From Pseudomonadota bacterium (GTDB lineage: Bacteria > Myxococcota_A > Polyangia > Polyangiales > Polyangiaceae), in NCBI GenBank assembly GCA_023402175.1, contig JAEXCN010000143.1, forward strand, positions 52,209 to 116,208: a stretch of DNA of 64,000 nt, written 5' to 3'. The notes beneath the pieces were generated by a model. The model made no database searches and had not been told where the DNA came from. It worked only from the letters and a program-made list of their open reading frames with translations. A program made the position numbers and the translations under genes. Shown here piece by piece: positions 8,084 through 16,938 of this stretch. The stretch's first letter is position 1. Each line of letters starts with the position of its first letter.

Positions 8084-8845
8084 TCAGGCGGCCCGCTTCG
8101 TCCGTCCGCCGCCGCCGGTGCGCTTCTTCGTCTTCGATCCCTTCGCCGTGCGCTTCGCCTGCGGTGCGCGGCGTGCGGTGCGCTTCCGAGGCGCCTTGAC
8201 CGGCTCCGGCTCCGGCACCTCCTCGACGGCACGACCGAATGCATCGGCCATGATCCGCGCCGTGTCACGCGTGAGGATCGTCGCGGGCGTGACCTCGAAG
8301 AAGCCACGGCTCACCAGCTCGGCGGCGACCTGAGCGGACGGAAGACCGAGCCGCTTCGCGAGCGTTCCGACGGCGATCGTCGGACCCACCGGGATCGCCG
8401 GACGAACATCGACCGTGGGCGCTTGCGGGGCGGTCGGCTCGTGCGCTGGCGCATCGACGACGTCGTCGTGCGTCGGCCCGCTCGATTCGCGGACGGAAGG
8501 CGGCAGATCTTGCTCTCGCTCGTCGGCGAAAGCCGCTTCGGCCTCTTCCTGCGCATCCCGCACATCAAGTGCTTCTTCTTCGGACGATCCGCCCGCTTCT
8601 GGGGCGATGATCGACGACGGAGGAGCGCTCTCGTCGTCGGATGCCACGCCCGCCCGCAGGTAACAACCCGAGGCCCGCGCCGATCCTGCGTCGCTCGGCT
8701 CGGGGTCTTCGGGCCTCTCGAGCTTCTGCTGTTTGAGGGCGGCAACGTCGACGACGACGCGTCTTCGCACAACGACGGTCGGACGCAGATGATCGAGCAC
8801 GGTGGTCGGCTCGCGGGACTCGCGATCGCGCATCGGGTAATCCAT
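8084..8845 (-). CDS. Orphan IF2_N-domain protein with lysine/arginine-rich tail
   Basis: A 253-residue protein that resembles the N-terminal part of translation initiation factor IF-2 without its GTPase. Residues 20-30 (LRPTVVVRRR) look like the IF-2 leader segment. Residues 40-150 are acidic, low-complexity linker. Residues about 157-207 form an IF2_N helical domain (IAVGTLAKRLGL, VAAELVSRGFF, ARIMADAFG). Residues 216-253 are a highly basic Lys/Arg/Gly tail suited to RNA or DNA binding. It may bind ribosomes or nucleic acid; the function is inferred. A 7-bp stem (CCTGAGC/GCTCAGG, 8072-8088) covers the stop codon. A start at the second methionine (8833) is possible. Confidence 0.68.
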   Translation of the reverse strand: MDYPMRDRESREPTTVLDHLRPTVVVRRRVVVDVAALKQQKLERPEDPEPSDAGSARASGCYLRAGVASDDESAPPSSIIAPEAGGSSEEEALDVRDAQEEAEAAFADEREQDLPPSVRESSGPTHDDVVDAPAHEPTAPQAPTVDVRPAIPVGPTIAVGTLAKRLGLPSAQVAAELVSRGFFEVTPATILTRDTARIMADAFGRAVEEVPEPEPVKAPRKRTARRAPQAKRTAKGSKTKKRTGGGGRTKRAA

Positions 8846-9623
8846 TCTCTTGTCCGCGGGGCGCTCCGAGGGAGGCCTTCGGGCACGGCTCCCCGCGCCG
8901 ATGCAATCGACACGCCCGGCCGCCTATTCCGCGAGATCGGCGCTAGAGTTCGCGGTTTACGGGCATTCGAGCACGAACGCGCCCCGCACACGTCCAGCGC
9001 AAAGCGAGTCGCAGCGCCACGCGCTTCTTACGAGTGGGGCAGCGCGCTCCGCCCTCCCCGATGCCCGAGACGATCCGCGGCATCGGCCGCTTACGCGACG
9101 AAGTGCCGCCGAGCGCGGACGACGGCCACCTTCGGACGAGCTCCCTCGCTCCTCGAGAGGACCGGAGCTCCACGTCGTACAAGGTCAGCTTTTCGCGTCG
9201 CGAGCGCACTCGCGAGAGGACTACAGACTGAGCTTCATCGGATCACTCCGCGGACCGCGATCTTCGCGCTGCCCTCGTCGGGGGCGAGATCGGCAATCAA
9301 TTGGAAATATACGGTGCGCGTTGGCCGGTGCACACCAGGGCCGGCTGCGCGCGGTGGGGGGGATGACGCGCGCAGGAGTCTGTTCGAGGAATCAGGTGTG
9401 CGTTGGGCCGGTGCACACCAGGGCCGGTGTCTTCGCGCGCGTGGGACATCGCGCGCAGCGTTCGACCCCTTAATGTCGCGAGCTGCCCCGATTCATCAAA
9501 GAATCGTCACGGCGGTCTCACTTCATCGAAAACGGCATTCTGCGTCATGTGTACGGCTGTGTCTCGCCGCGCTGCGCCAACCGAGGTTGACCATTCGCGT
9601 CGTTCCGGCGATGGTGCTCGCCG
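8846..9623. other. 778-base intergenic region with a duplicated 22-bp element
   Basis: No frame on either strand has a convincing protein; the long open frames across it change character and run through neighbouring genes. The region holds two copies of a 22-bp direct repeat (listed separately) and an AT-richer patch near 9290-9312. It must contain the promoters of the divergent genes at 8845 (minus) and 9624 (plus). Confidence 0.5.
9323..9427. repeat. Two direct copies of a 22-bp element, 83 bp apart
   Basis: GGCCGGTGCACACCAGGGCC plus GG occurs identically at 9323-9344 and 9406-9427. The similarity continues upstream (GGTGCGCGTT versus GGTGTGCGTTG). The element is flanked by GGCC on both sides and contains GGTGCACACC, which is nearly self-complementary. 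It is in non-coding DNA 200-300 bases upstream of the Cys-rich lipoprotein gene. It could be a regulator-binding site or a remnant of a dispersed repeat. Confidence 0.6.
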
Positions 9624-10055
9624 ATGGCTGCTCGCGCGACGTCCTCACTGCTCGTCCTCGTGGCGACGATGGGCGTCGTCTCCGCGTGCCGTGGCGGCGT
9701 CGATGCGGCCGGCCCCGTCGAGCCGGCCACCGTGGAATGCCCGACGACGGGCGAGCGCACCTGCCGCGAGTCGGCGGATTGCGGTCCGGGCATCCACTGC
9801 ACCGGTGGTCGCTGCTACGCGAGCCAGGCCGGCTGCCCGTGCACGGACGTCGAGGACTGCGGGACGCAGGCGCATTGCACGCGCGGGCAGTGCTACCCGA
9901 ACCAGGCGGGAAGCCCGTGCGCGGCCTCGAACCAGTGCGGGCCTCGGGCTCATTGCACGGTCGACACCTGTTACGCCAACGCGAGCGGATCGCCGTGCAC
10001 CGAGTCGTCCGACTGCGGCCCGAGCTCGGCGTGCGTGAGCGGACGCTGCAACTGA
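9624..10055 (+). CDS. Cys-rich repeat lipoprotein
   Basis: A 143-residue secreted protein with a lipoprotein signal peptide: hydrophobic stretch 8-19 and lipobox VSAC with Cys22. The mature part is built of about four repeats of some 30 residues, each with the pattern C..(S/D)xxDCGPxxxCxxGxCY followed by xxAGxPC. The many cysteines suggest disulfide-stabilised small domains exposed in the periplasm or on the cell surface. It is a single gene. I do not recognise a named family with a known function. Confidence 0.75.
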   Translation: MAARATSSLLVLVATMGVVSACRGGVDAAGPVEPATVECPTTGERTCRESADCGPGIHCTGGRCYASQAGCPCTDVEDCGTQAHCTRGQCYPNQAGSPCAASNQCGPRAHCTVDTCYANASGSPCTESSDCGPSSACVSGRCN

Positions 10056-10195
10056 GCTGACGGCGCATACGGCTCGGCTCGATCGCGGCGCCGTTCACGT
10101 CACGGGTGCGACCGCTCGACGATGCCCGGGTGGCAGGTCCGCGCGTTAAGCATCACCTTGAAGGGGCGTCCTTCGACCCTACTAACGAGAGCAGC

Positions 10196-11128
10196 ATGAG
10201 CCACGCCTACCGCTCGGCGTATCAGCACATCGTCGGCATGCGGCTCGCCGAGATGAAGCTCGCTCGCGAGATGCTCGAGCCGATCCTGCCTCGCCTTCGT
10301 TCGGTCCGAGCAGCCCGGATCGCGCGCATCCTCGCCGGTTCGGTCGGCCTCGCCGCGGCGGCCGCGATGGTCCTGGTCGCGTGCATCGGCGACGACGGCG
10401 AATCGACGTACGCGCTGATCGGAGGCGGGACCGCGGCGATCACGACGTACCTCGTCGTTCGTCTCTTCCTCGGGATCGGGTTCCGGCGCTTCACGCGTCC
10501 GGTGCCGAAGCTCACCGGCGATCTCGACGAGGATCTCGCGCGCATCGCCGCGAGCGATCCGCTCCGCGAGGTCGAACGACGCTTCGACTCGCTCGAGCTG
10601 TGGAGCACCGCGCTGCCACTGGCGGCGATCTCGCTGCTCATGCCGCTGACGCTCCACTACACATTCATGGCGACGACGCTACAGGAGCCCCCCGCGATTT
10701 TCGGGAAGTGGATCGCAATCTCGCTCGTGATCGTCGGACACGCGCACCTCGCGCTCATGGCACAAGCGATCGCCTTCGCACGCAAGATGAGGACGGCGAC
10801 GGCGGAAAGCCTCGCGCAGATGCGGATCCACCGCGAGTGGGCCAAGGCGTGGGGGATCACGATCGGCGTCGCGGCGCTGCCCGGTGCGCTGCTCGTCGGT
10901 ATCCCGCCGCTCCTGACGGCGATCACCGGCCTCGCGTTCATTCCGTTCATGTTCGCGCTGATGCGGCGCCGCGTGATGAGCGAACGATCGGTGCTCGAGC
11001 TCGCCGCGGAGGCCGTCCACGTACGGGTCGACGCCGATGCAGCTCCCGCAGCGCTCGAGGAGGCTGCGTGGAGCGAGATCGCCCTCACGCAGGAGCGCGA
11101 AGCGGGCGCGGCGACCGCGCGTCTCTAG
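10196..11128 (+). CDS. Multi-pass membrane protein of unknown function
   Basis: A 310-residue protein with about five to six hydrophobic segments (approximately 45-64, 72-93, 142-162, 174-194, 222-240 and 243-262) and a cytosolic C-terminal tail rich in Ala and Glu. Between the second and third segments is a hydrophilic part (about 98-138) starting 'RRFTRPVPKLTGDLDEDL'. I see no catalytic motif or known transporter signature. The start at 10196 is the methionine just before the conserved-looking sequence; an upstream in-frame ATG at 10106 would add 30 residues without a domain. It converges on the RCK-domain gene, 33 bases away. Confidence 0.6.
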   Translation: MSHAYRSAYQHIVGMRLAEMKLAREMLEPILPRLRSVRAARIARILAGSVGLAAAAAMVLVACIGDDGESTYALIGGGTAAITTYLVVRLFLGIGFRRFTRPVPKLTGDLDEDLARIAASDPLREVERRFDSLELWSTALPLAAISLLMPLTLHYTFMATTLQEPPAIFGKWIAISLVIVGHAHLALMAQAIAFARKMRTATAESLAQMRIHREWAKAWGITIGVAALPGALLVGIPPLLTAITGLAFIPFMFALMRRRVMSERSVLELAAEAVHVRVDADAAPAALEEAAWSEIALTQEREAGAATARL

Positions 11129-11161
11129 AGCGCAGAGACTCTTCTCGTTCGAGAGCGAGCT

Positions 11162-12214
11162 TCAGCTCACCTTGCTCGAACGAACCTTCGCCACGCACTC
11201 GGCCGGCAGATCGAGCGTGACGATGTCACCCTGGGCGAGCTTCGAGTCGTGCCGTGCGCGCGCATACTGCCCGTCGTCTCTACGGATCCCGACCACGCGA
11301 CCGTCGATGGCGTCCTCGCACTGCATCACGCTGCGCCCCCACCACCCGGGCGGTGCGGGGACTTCCATGTCGACGCGCATCTTGCCGTCCTGGAGAGAGT
11401 AGACGCCGCGGACACCCGGCTCGATCGCTTGCAGCGCGACGAGCGAGCCCGAGAGCGCGCTCGTGCTGAACGTCTCGTCGAGATCGAGCGCCGAGCGCAT
11501 CTTGCTGGCCATGCGCTGATCGAACATCCGCATGATGACGCGGATGTTTGGGTTCTCCTTCTTCGCATCGATCGCGACCTCGAGGTTCGCGAGATCGTCG
11601 TCCGTCGCGCAGACGATCGCCTTCGCGCGCTGTACGCCGGCCTCGATGAGGAGCGCGTCCCGTCGCGCGTCTCCGTAGAGGACCGGAATGCCGAGCTCCT
11701 CGACGACGGGGGCGAACGAGTCGTTCTTCCTCTTCTCGATCGCGATCACCGCCGCGCCGAGGCTCTTCAGCGACTCGATGACGCGAATGCCGACGTGGCC
11801 GAGGCCGCAGACGACGATGTGATCCTTCATCTGATCGCTCATGATCTTCACCCAGAGGTTGTTGCGCTCCTCGGCGTCGAAGAGCGAGCCGCCGACGCGC
11901 ACGAGCCCACGGAGGATCAGGCCGGCCCCGATGAGCGGAGTGATCCAGAAGAGCGCCCGCGCGATCGGCGCTTTGGGGAGCTGCTGCGTCGGCTCGAAGA
12001 AGATCTGCGTGTACATCCCGTAGAGGTCGGCGCCGAAGTCCGTCCGTGGCTCGCCGTTCGAGGCCATGTCCCAGCGGAGGAGGATCGTCGCGAGGACGAG
12101 GTACGCGACGAGGCCGACCAGCCACGGCGCCACACGCCGCGCGAAATGCCAGAAGAAGAGCGTGCTGGCGGATGGGGCGCGCGCGAAGTCGGGACCGGAG
12201 CGGATCTTCTTCAA
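11162..12214 (-). CDS. Two-TM protein with RCK (TrkA-N and TrkA-C) domains, potassium-channel-like
   Basis: A 350-residue protein with two predicted membrane helices (about 28-47 and 88-106), then a Rossmann RCK_N domain (about 130-250) with the NAD-binding GLGHVGIRV motif and acidic IEK at the end of strand 2, and an RCK_C domain (about 265-345). This is the layout of MthK/Kch-type potassium channels. However, the loop between the helices has no TVGYG-like selectivity filter; it reads DFGADLYGMYTQIFF. It may therefore be a non-conducting relative or use a divergent pore. It lies 27 bases downstream of a small membrane-protein gene on the same strand. Confidence 0.75.
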   Translation of the reverse strand: MKKIRSGPDFARAPSASTLFFWHFARRVAPWLVGLVAYLVLATILLRWDMASNGEPRTDFGADLYGMYTQIFFEPTQQLPKAPIARALFWITPLIGAGLILRGLVRVGGSLFDAEERNNLWVKIMSDQMKDHIVVCGLGHVGIRVIESLKSLGAAVIAIEKRKNDSFAPVVEELGIPVLYGDARRDALLIEAGVQRAKAIVCATDDDLANLEVAIDAKKENPNIRVIMRMFDQRMASKMRSALDLDETFSTSALSGSLVALQAIEPGVRGVYSLQDGKMRVDMEVPAPPGWWGRSVMQCEDAIDGRVVGIRRDDGQYARARHDSKLAQGDIVTLDLPAECVAKVRSSKVS

Positions 12215-12241
12215 GGACGTACGAAAAGGCAGACGAGGGCT

Positions 12242-12592
12242 TCAGCGGAACAGAAGGAGGCTGAGTACTACGACGACGACGAAGATGGCGGCGGCGATTC
12301 CGACGATCGCCGCGAGCGACATCTGCGGGCGTCCTCGCTCCATCGCGTTCTCGATCACGGCAGCCGGTGGACCGCTCGTCCGGGACGGCGGCGGCGGCGA
12401 GGAGAAGGACGAAGGCGAGATCTCGAACGGGCCCGACGAGATCATGCTCGGACGCTTCGACGGCGTGTCCGCGTCCTTTGGCGCTTGCGCAAGCGGATCG
12501 CTCGCAGCGGAGGAGAACACCTCCTCTTCCTCGGCGGACGAGAGCCGTCCCGCAATCTTCTGCCCGTCATCGCTCATGAGCGGCGGGCTCAT
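12242..12592 (-). CDS. Small C-terminally anchored membrane protein
   Basis: A protein of about 116 residues with a hydrophilic, Ser/Pro-rich body and a single hydrophobic helix at its very C-terminus (about 92-115), rich in Val and Leu, preceded by MERGRPQ. This topology (tail-anchored, N-terminus in the cytoplasm) is what can be seen; there is no known domain. The start at 12592 (MSPPLM) or 12577 (MSDDGQ) cannot be decided because neither has a clear ribosome-binding site. It sits between the CoA-transferase and RCK genes on the same strand and may be co-transcribed. Confidence 0.5.
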   Translation of the reverse strand: MSPPLMSDDGQKIAGRLSSAEEEEVFSSAASDPLAQAPKDADTPSKRPSMISSGPFEISPSSFSSPPPPSRTSGPPAAVIENAMERGRPQMSLAAIVGIAAAIFVVVVVLSLLLFR

Positions 12593-12639
12593 GCTACCGA
12601 CATTCGGCGGCGGAGGAACGCGTGTTGTCGAGCTCGCCG

Positions 12640-14022
12640 TCAGAAGGTCGCTTCGTCGCGTCCGAGCGGCCCCGCGCTCCGGTCGAGCCGCGGCCGCGGC
12701 ACCCCCTCGATCTCTCCCGGACACCGCACGCGAAGCGCATCGCCCCAGTACGTGTTCGTCCGCTCGAAGATGCGCTCGGGCCAGGACGGCACCTTCGCCG
12801 CCGGATCGGCCGGCGCGAGGGAGAACAGATGGTTCGCCGTGCCGAGCAACGCGCCCCGCACGGTGGATGCGCGATGCTCCGAGGCGCGCCGCGCGAGCGC
12901 ACGGCAGACACCTGCTGCGAGGAGGTAGCCGACGCCGTGATCGAGCGCTTGCGCGGGCAGCGGCGACGGCCGTTCCGCCCCTCGCGCCGCCGCGATTCCG
13001 CAGCTCATCTGGACGAGGCTGTCGAAGCCGCGCCGATCGCGCCACGGCCCCTTCCAGCCGTAGGCATCCAACCTCGCGATCACGAGGCCGGCATTACGCG
13101 CACGAAGGCGCTCGCGACCGAAGCCGAGTCGCTCGAGCGCGCCCGGACGAAAGCCGTGGACGATGACGTCCGCGCGCTCGAGCAGCGCATCGAAGCGATC
13201 CGCGCCGTCGCGCGTGTCGAGCGCGAGGAAAACACACCGCTTGCCTGCGGTCGTCTCCGGCACGAGCGCGGCGACCTCCTCGAAGCCAGGAGGATCGATC
13301 CGGAGCACGTCGGCACCGTGCGCGGCGAGAAAGCGTGTGCACACCGGACCGGCGATGACCCGCGTGAGATCGAGCACGCGAATGCCTTCGAGCGGACGGG
13401 CAGCGCCGCGGACGCGAAGCGGTGACGCGTCGACCGGGCCGTCGTCGTCGAGCGTGATCGGCCACTCGTCCGTAGTCGCTGCACCGTGAGGATGCACGAG
13501 CCATTCCGCGCGTTCGTACATCGTCGCGGCGCACCCGCCGGCTTCGACGACCGCCGACTCGAGCCGCGCGGCTTCCCAGCGCGCGACGGCTGCTTCCACC
13601 GCCGCGCGCTCGGGCGCCACTCCGAGGACCGAAAGCGCGGCGTCGCGATGCGAGGCGTAGTTCGTGTGAAGACGGATCCAGCGATCGGCCGCGCGATAGT
13701 CGCCTGCGATCGGGTCCCAGCTCGGCGGCCGCTCCCATCCGATCGGCGAGAACAGCGCCTCGCTCCGGAACGCGGCGGCTGCTTCGATCGTGTCGACCTT
13801 CACCGGGCGAGCGCGCGTTCCTGTTCGCGCGGCGAGCAGCTCGGAGGCGGCGAGCGACGCGACACCGATCGCGCTCGCGGCGAATGCGGTCACGTCGAAC
13901 ATCGACGGAAGGACGTTCGCGGGCCCGTCGATCGTCAACGCGTCGAGGAGCGAAGGCGAGCCTCCGACGAGGGACCAGAGCACCGCCGAGGAGGACCGAG
14001 CAGATGGGGAATCGAACGTCAT
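12640..14022 (-). CDS. Family III CoA-transferase (CaiB/BaiF type), permuted order
   Basis: A 460-residue protein. Family III enzymes usually begin with a segment like PLEGIRVLDLTRVIAGP, which binds CoA; here that segment is at residues 210-225, followed by GADVLRIDPP and the region GFDSLVQMSCGIA, whose Asp is at the likely catalytic position. The first 200 residues resemble the C-terminal half of the classical fold (GVASLAASELLAARTG, WDPIAGDYR, WIRLHTNY). This reordered layout occurs in a subset of the family. It would move CoA between carboxylic acids; the substrate is unknown. The ATG at 14022 was chosen because the preceding frame has no similarity. Confidence 0.78.
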   Translation of the reverse strand: MTFDSPSARSSSAVLWSLVGGSPSLLDALTIDGPANVLPSMFDVTAFAASAIGVASLAASELLAARTGTRARPVKVDTIEAAAAFRSEALFSPIGWERPPSWDPIAGDYRAADRWIRLHTNYASHRDAALSVLGVAPERAAVEAAVARWEAARLESAVVEAGGCAATMYERAEWLVHPHGAATTDEWPITLDDDGPVDASPLRVRGAARPLEGIRVLDLTRVIAGPVCTRFLAAHGADVLRIDPPGFEEVAALVPETTAGKRCVFLALDTRDGADRFDALLERADVIVHGFRPGALERLGFGRERLRARNAGLVIARLDAYGWKGPWRDRRGFDSLVQMSCGIAAARGAERPSPLPAQALDHGVGYLLAAGVCRALARRASEHRASTVRGALLGTANHLFSLAPADPAAKVPSWPERIFERTNTYWGDALRVRCPGEIEGVPRPRLDRSAGPLGRDEATF

Positions 14023-14224
14023 GCGAGGAGCCTCGTCCTTCACCAACGTCGTAGCTACGTCGATTCGACGATCAACGTCATGGAATCGTCGCCACGGCTG
14101 CAGCTCGGCCGAGCGTATGACAGCCATGTCAGAGGGCTGCACGCGCTTCGGCACGAGCTCGTCTGGATCGAGCGTCAATTTCCCGAATACCCCGCTTGGC
14201 ACGTACAGTGCTCAGCGGTCGGCC

Positions 14225-14998
14225 ATGGCACTCGCACGCATTCGGCTCGTCTCGGGCCCACTCCTCTCGATCGTGGCCATGGGAGCACTCTTCGGATGTT
14301 CGGGCGGAGCGGGCGGCCCCGGCGCGGGCGAGGGAAACAGCGTGGACGCCGGGCCTCGGACGCTCAACGCGGGCGGTAACCTCGCCGCGCCGTTCACCTG
14401 CGCGCATGATCCCGTTCAGGGCGAGCCGCAGCCAGGAACGCCCTTCCTGGAGCAGCTCCGGGTCCAGGCAGGGCTGGATTTCCTGGAAGAGCGCCCGGTC
14501 GTGGACAGCACCGCGGACGCCGGGGCCCCCCGCGCCCAGTACAACGCGGGCACCTCGTGCTCGGGAGCCGCGGATCGCGCGGCGTGCGAGACCGCGCTCG
14601 GCCAGCTGTCGAGTGAACGCGAGACGCTGCGCCCTCCGTTCGACGAGGCCGACTTGACCTTTTTCGGGGCTTCTCATCCGAAGATTCGCGGCTACTACCT
14701 CGCGTACACGAAAGGCGACGTCGTCGGGAAGGTCTCGAACCGTTCCGAGCTCCTCGCGCTGTTCCCGACGATCGACACCCCCGCCAAGGCGCTCCTCTAC
14801 GCGAATGCCGCCGGCTATCGCGTCGAGTGCCATCACGGCGACGGCTGGCTTCGTGAGGAGCCCAACGGATGGGTGATCGTGGCGTCGCGCGATCACGACA
14901 GGCGCTGCACGCGGACCGACGTCCTCCTCTGGCTGGGCAAAGATGGAACGACCGACGAGCGCGAGGTCATCGAGAAGCAGCCCGACGCTTGCACCTGA
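14225..14998 (+). CDS. Lipoprotein of unknown function
   Basis: A 257-residue protein with a lipoprotein signal peptide (hydrophobic 9-23, lipobox ALFGC). The mature part starts with a Gly/Ala-rich leader typical of this genome's lipoproteins, then a region with few but conserved-looking cysteines (TSCSGAADRAACE) and a C-terminal part (about 190-257) that includes HHGDGW and SRDHDRRC. I do not recognise the family. It is transcribed away from the CoA-transferase gene; the 202 bases between them should hold both promoters. Confidence 0.65.
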   Translation: MALARIRLVSGPLLSIVAMGALFGCSGGAGGPGAGEGNSVDAGPRTLNAGGNLAAPFTCAHDPVQGEPQPGTPFLEQLRVQAGLDFLEERPVVDSTADAGAPRAQYNAGTSCSGAADRAACETALGQLSSERETLRPPFDEADLTFFGASHPKIRGYYLAYTKGDVVGKVSNRSELLALFPTIDTPAKALLYANAAGYRVECHHGDGWLREEPNGWVIVASRDHDRRCTRTDVLLWLGKDGTTDEREVIEKQPDACT

Positions 14999-15016
14999 GC
15001 GTCGCGAGCGCGCGGG

Positions 15017-16849
15017 TCAGCGCGCTTCGTCGAGGGCGCGATCGAGATTGTACGCCGCGCTGATCAGCGCGAGGTGCGTCAGGGCCTGCGGATAGTTGCC
15101 GAGCGCCTCGCCCGTCGCGCTCGTCTGCTCCGCGTACAGACCGAGGTGGTTCGCATAGCCGAGCATCCGCTCGAAGAGGAGGCGCGCCCTTTCGAGTAGC
15201 CGGCGGTCGGCGCGGCCCGCGCGCGTCAGCGCCTCGACGAGCCAGAAGGTGCACATGTTGAACGTACCCTCTTGGCCCACGAGACCGTCCTCCGGCCGCT
15301 CGGTGTCGTAGCGGTAGACGAGGCCGTCCGAGAGCAGACCGCCGTGGCGCGGCGGACTGCTGATCCGATCGAGCGTCTGGAGCATCTTCGGGTCGACCGG
15401 CGAGACGAAGAAGACGAGCGGCATGATCAGGTTCGACGCATCGAGCGTGTCGTGGTCGAACGCCTGCACGAACGCCTGCCGCCTCTCGCTATAGCCGCGC
15501 GACATGATGGCGTCGAAGATGCGGTCCCGCTCCCTCAGCCATCGCTCCTGCGGCGCCGGGAAGGAGCGCTTCGTCGCGAGGCGCAGGCCGCGATCGATCG
15601 CGACCCAGCACATCAGCTTCGAGTAGACGTAATGGCGCTTACCGCCACGCGTCTCCCAGATGCCCTCGTCGGGCCGCTGCCAGTTCTCGCAAACCCAATC
15701 GATGAGGCCTCTGAGGAGGATCCAGAGGTCGAACGAGATCGGCATCCCGTACTTGTTGAACAGGTACACCGAGTCCATCAGCTCGCCGTAGATGTCGAGC
15801 TGAAGCTGTTCGTATGCGCCGTTGCCGATGCGCACGGGAGCCGACGCGCAGTAGCCCTCCAGATGAGGAAGGCTCACCTCCGTGAGCTCTTTCCGTCCGT
15901 CGATCCCGTAGACGATCTGAAGCGGGAATTCGCCCCCCACACGGCGACAGCGGCTGCCGAGCCACCCCATGAAGCGCTCCGCCTCCTCGGTGAAACCGAT
16001 CCTGAGGAGCGCGTAGAGCGTGAACGCGGCATCGCGAATCCACGTGTAGCGGTAGTCCCAGTTCCTGCCGCCGCCGACGACCTCGGGCAGGCTGCATGTC
16101 GGCGCCGCGACGATCGCGCCGGTCGGATCGAACGTGAGGAGCTTCAGTACGAGCGCAGAGCGGTGGACCGTCTCTCGCCAGCGCCCGCGGTAGCTGCATT
16201 TCGAGAGCCAGCGACGCCAGAACTGGATCGTCTCCTCGAACGCCTTCGCGGCCTGCTCGGTCGTCGCTGGAGGTCGACAGGAATCCGTACAGTCCATCCC
16301 GCGAAAGACGAGCGTGGTCTTCTCCCCTTCGCGCAACGTGAAGCGGGCTTCGACGCCGCGCTCGGTCGCGACCAGAGGGATCTCGGTCGAGAGCGCGAGC
16401 GTCGTACCCCCCTTGCTCTGGAACACGGCGCCGTGTTTCGTGATCGAGGTCGTGCCCTGTTCGCGGGCGTAGTCGAAGGCCGGCTCGCACACGAGGTGGA
16501 GGTCGCTCGTCCCGCGCACCCCGGACACGCGCCTGACGAGCTGATCCTCCCATTGCGCCGTCGACGATACCGGCATGAAGTCGTCGATCTCGGCGACGCC
16601 GCCGGGCGCAAGAAAGCGCGTCGTCAGGACGTTCGTGTCGGGCCAGTAGAGCTGCTTCGAGGAGACGTTTGCGTCGCTCGGGCCAATCGCGAAGCGACCG
16701 CCACGTCGACTGTCGAGGAGCGCCGCGAAGATGCTCGGCGAGTCGAAGTGCGGGAAGCAGAGCCAGTCGATCGAACCGCGCATGCTGACGAGCGCGGCGG
16801 TCCGCATGTTGCCGATGAGCCCGTAGTCCCCGATCCGCTCGTACGCCAT
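15017..16849 (-). CDS. Glycoside hydrolase family 15 (glucoamylase/trehalase-like)
   Basis: A 610-residue protein without signal peptide, the usual length of bacterial cytosolic GH15. It has an N-terminal beta-sandwich (about 1-220; start MAYERIGDYGLIGN, then GSIDWLCFPHFD) and an (alpha/alpha)6 barrel. Family motifs are YTWIRDAAFTLYA (about 268-280), LPHLEGY with IGN..YEQLQLDIYGE (about 325-360), DEGIWETRGG (general acid Glu, about 410) and GTFNMCTFWLVEAL (second Glu, about 545). Substrates of relatives are maltooligosaccharides or trehalose; the specificity is not readable. It is divergent from the oxidoreductase gene with 89 bases between starts. Confidence 0.9.
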   Translation of the reverse strand: MAYERIGDYGLIGNMRTAALVSMRGSIDWLCFPHFDSPSIFAALLDSRRGGRFAIGPSDANVSSKQLYWPDTNVLTTRFLAPGGVAEIDDFMPVSSTAQWEDQLVRRVSGVRGTSDLHLVCEPAFDYAREQGTTSITKHGAVFQSKGGTTLALSTEIPLVATERGVEARFTLREGEKTTLVFRGMDCTDSCRPPATTEQAAKAFEETIQFWRRWLSKCSYRGRWRETVHRSALVLKLLTFDPTGAIVAAPTCSLPEVVGGGRNWDYRYTWIRDAAFTLYALLRIGFTEEAERFMGWLGSRCRRVGGEFPLQIVYGIDGRKELTEVSLPHLEGYCASAPVRIGNGAYEQLQLDIYGELMDSVYLFNKYGMPISFDLWILLRGLIDWVCENWQRPDEGIWETRGGKRHYVYSKLMCWVAIDRGLRLATKRSFPAPQERWLRERDRIFDAIMSRGYSERRQAFVQAFDHDTLDASNLIMPLVFFVSPVDPKMLQTLDRISSPPRHGGLLSDGLVYRYDTERPEDGLVGQEGTFNMCTFWLVEALTRAGRADRRLLERARLLFERMLGYANHLGLYAEQTSATGEALGNYPQALTHLALISAAYNLDRALDEAR

Positions 16850-16938
16850 GAGCCGCGAGATGCGGCTGCATGCGTCGATCCACATGCGGCCACGAGCTCT
16901 TGTTGGCTGCCCGGACGAAGCGTCTTTACCATCTCGGC

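Noticed and set aside
8036..10060. Plus-strand open frame of 674 codons across the IF2_N gene and intergenic DNA
   Set aside because: It has no domain, runs through non-coding repeats and overlaps the Cys-rich lipoprotein in another frame.
12593..13045. N-terminal extension of the tail-anchored protein at 12242
   Set aside because: It would overlap the CoA-transferase C-terminus, and the extra part is Arg-rich with no similarity to a protein domain.
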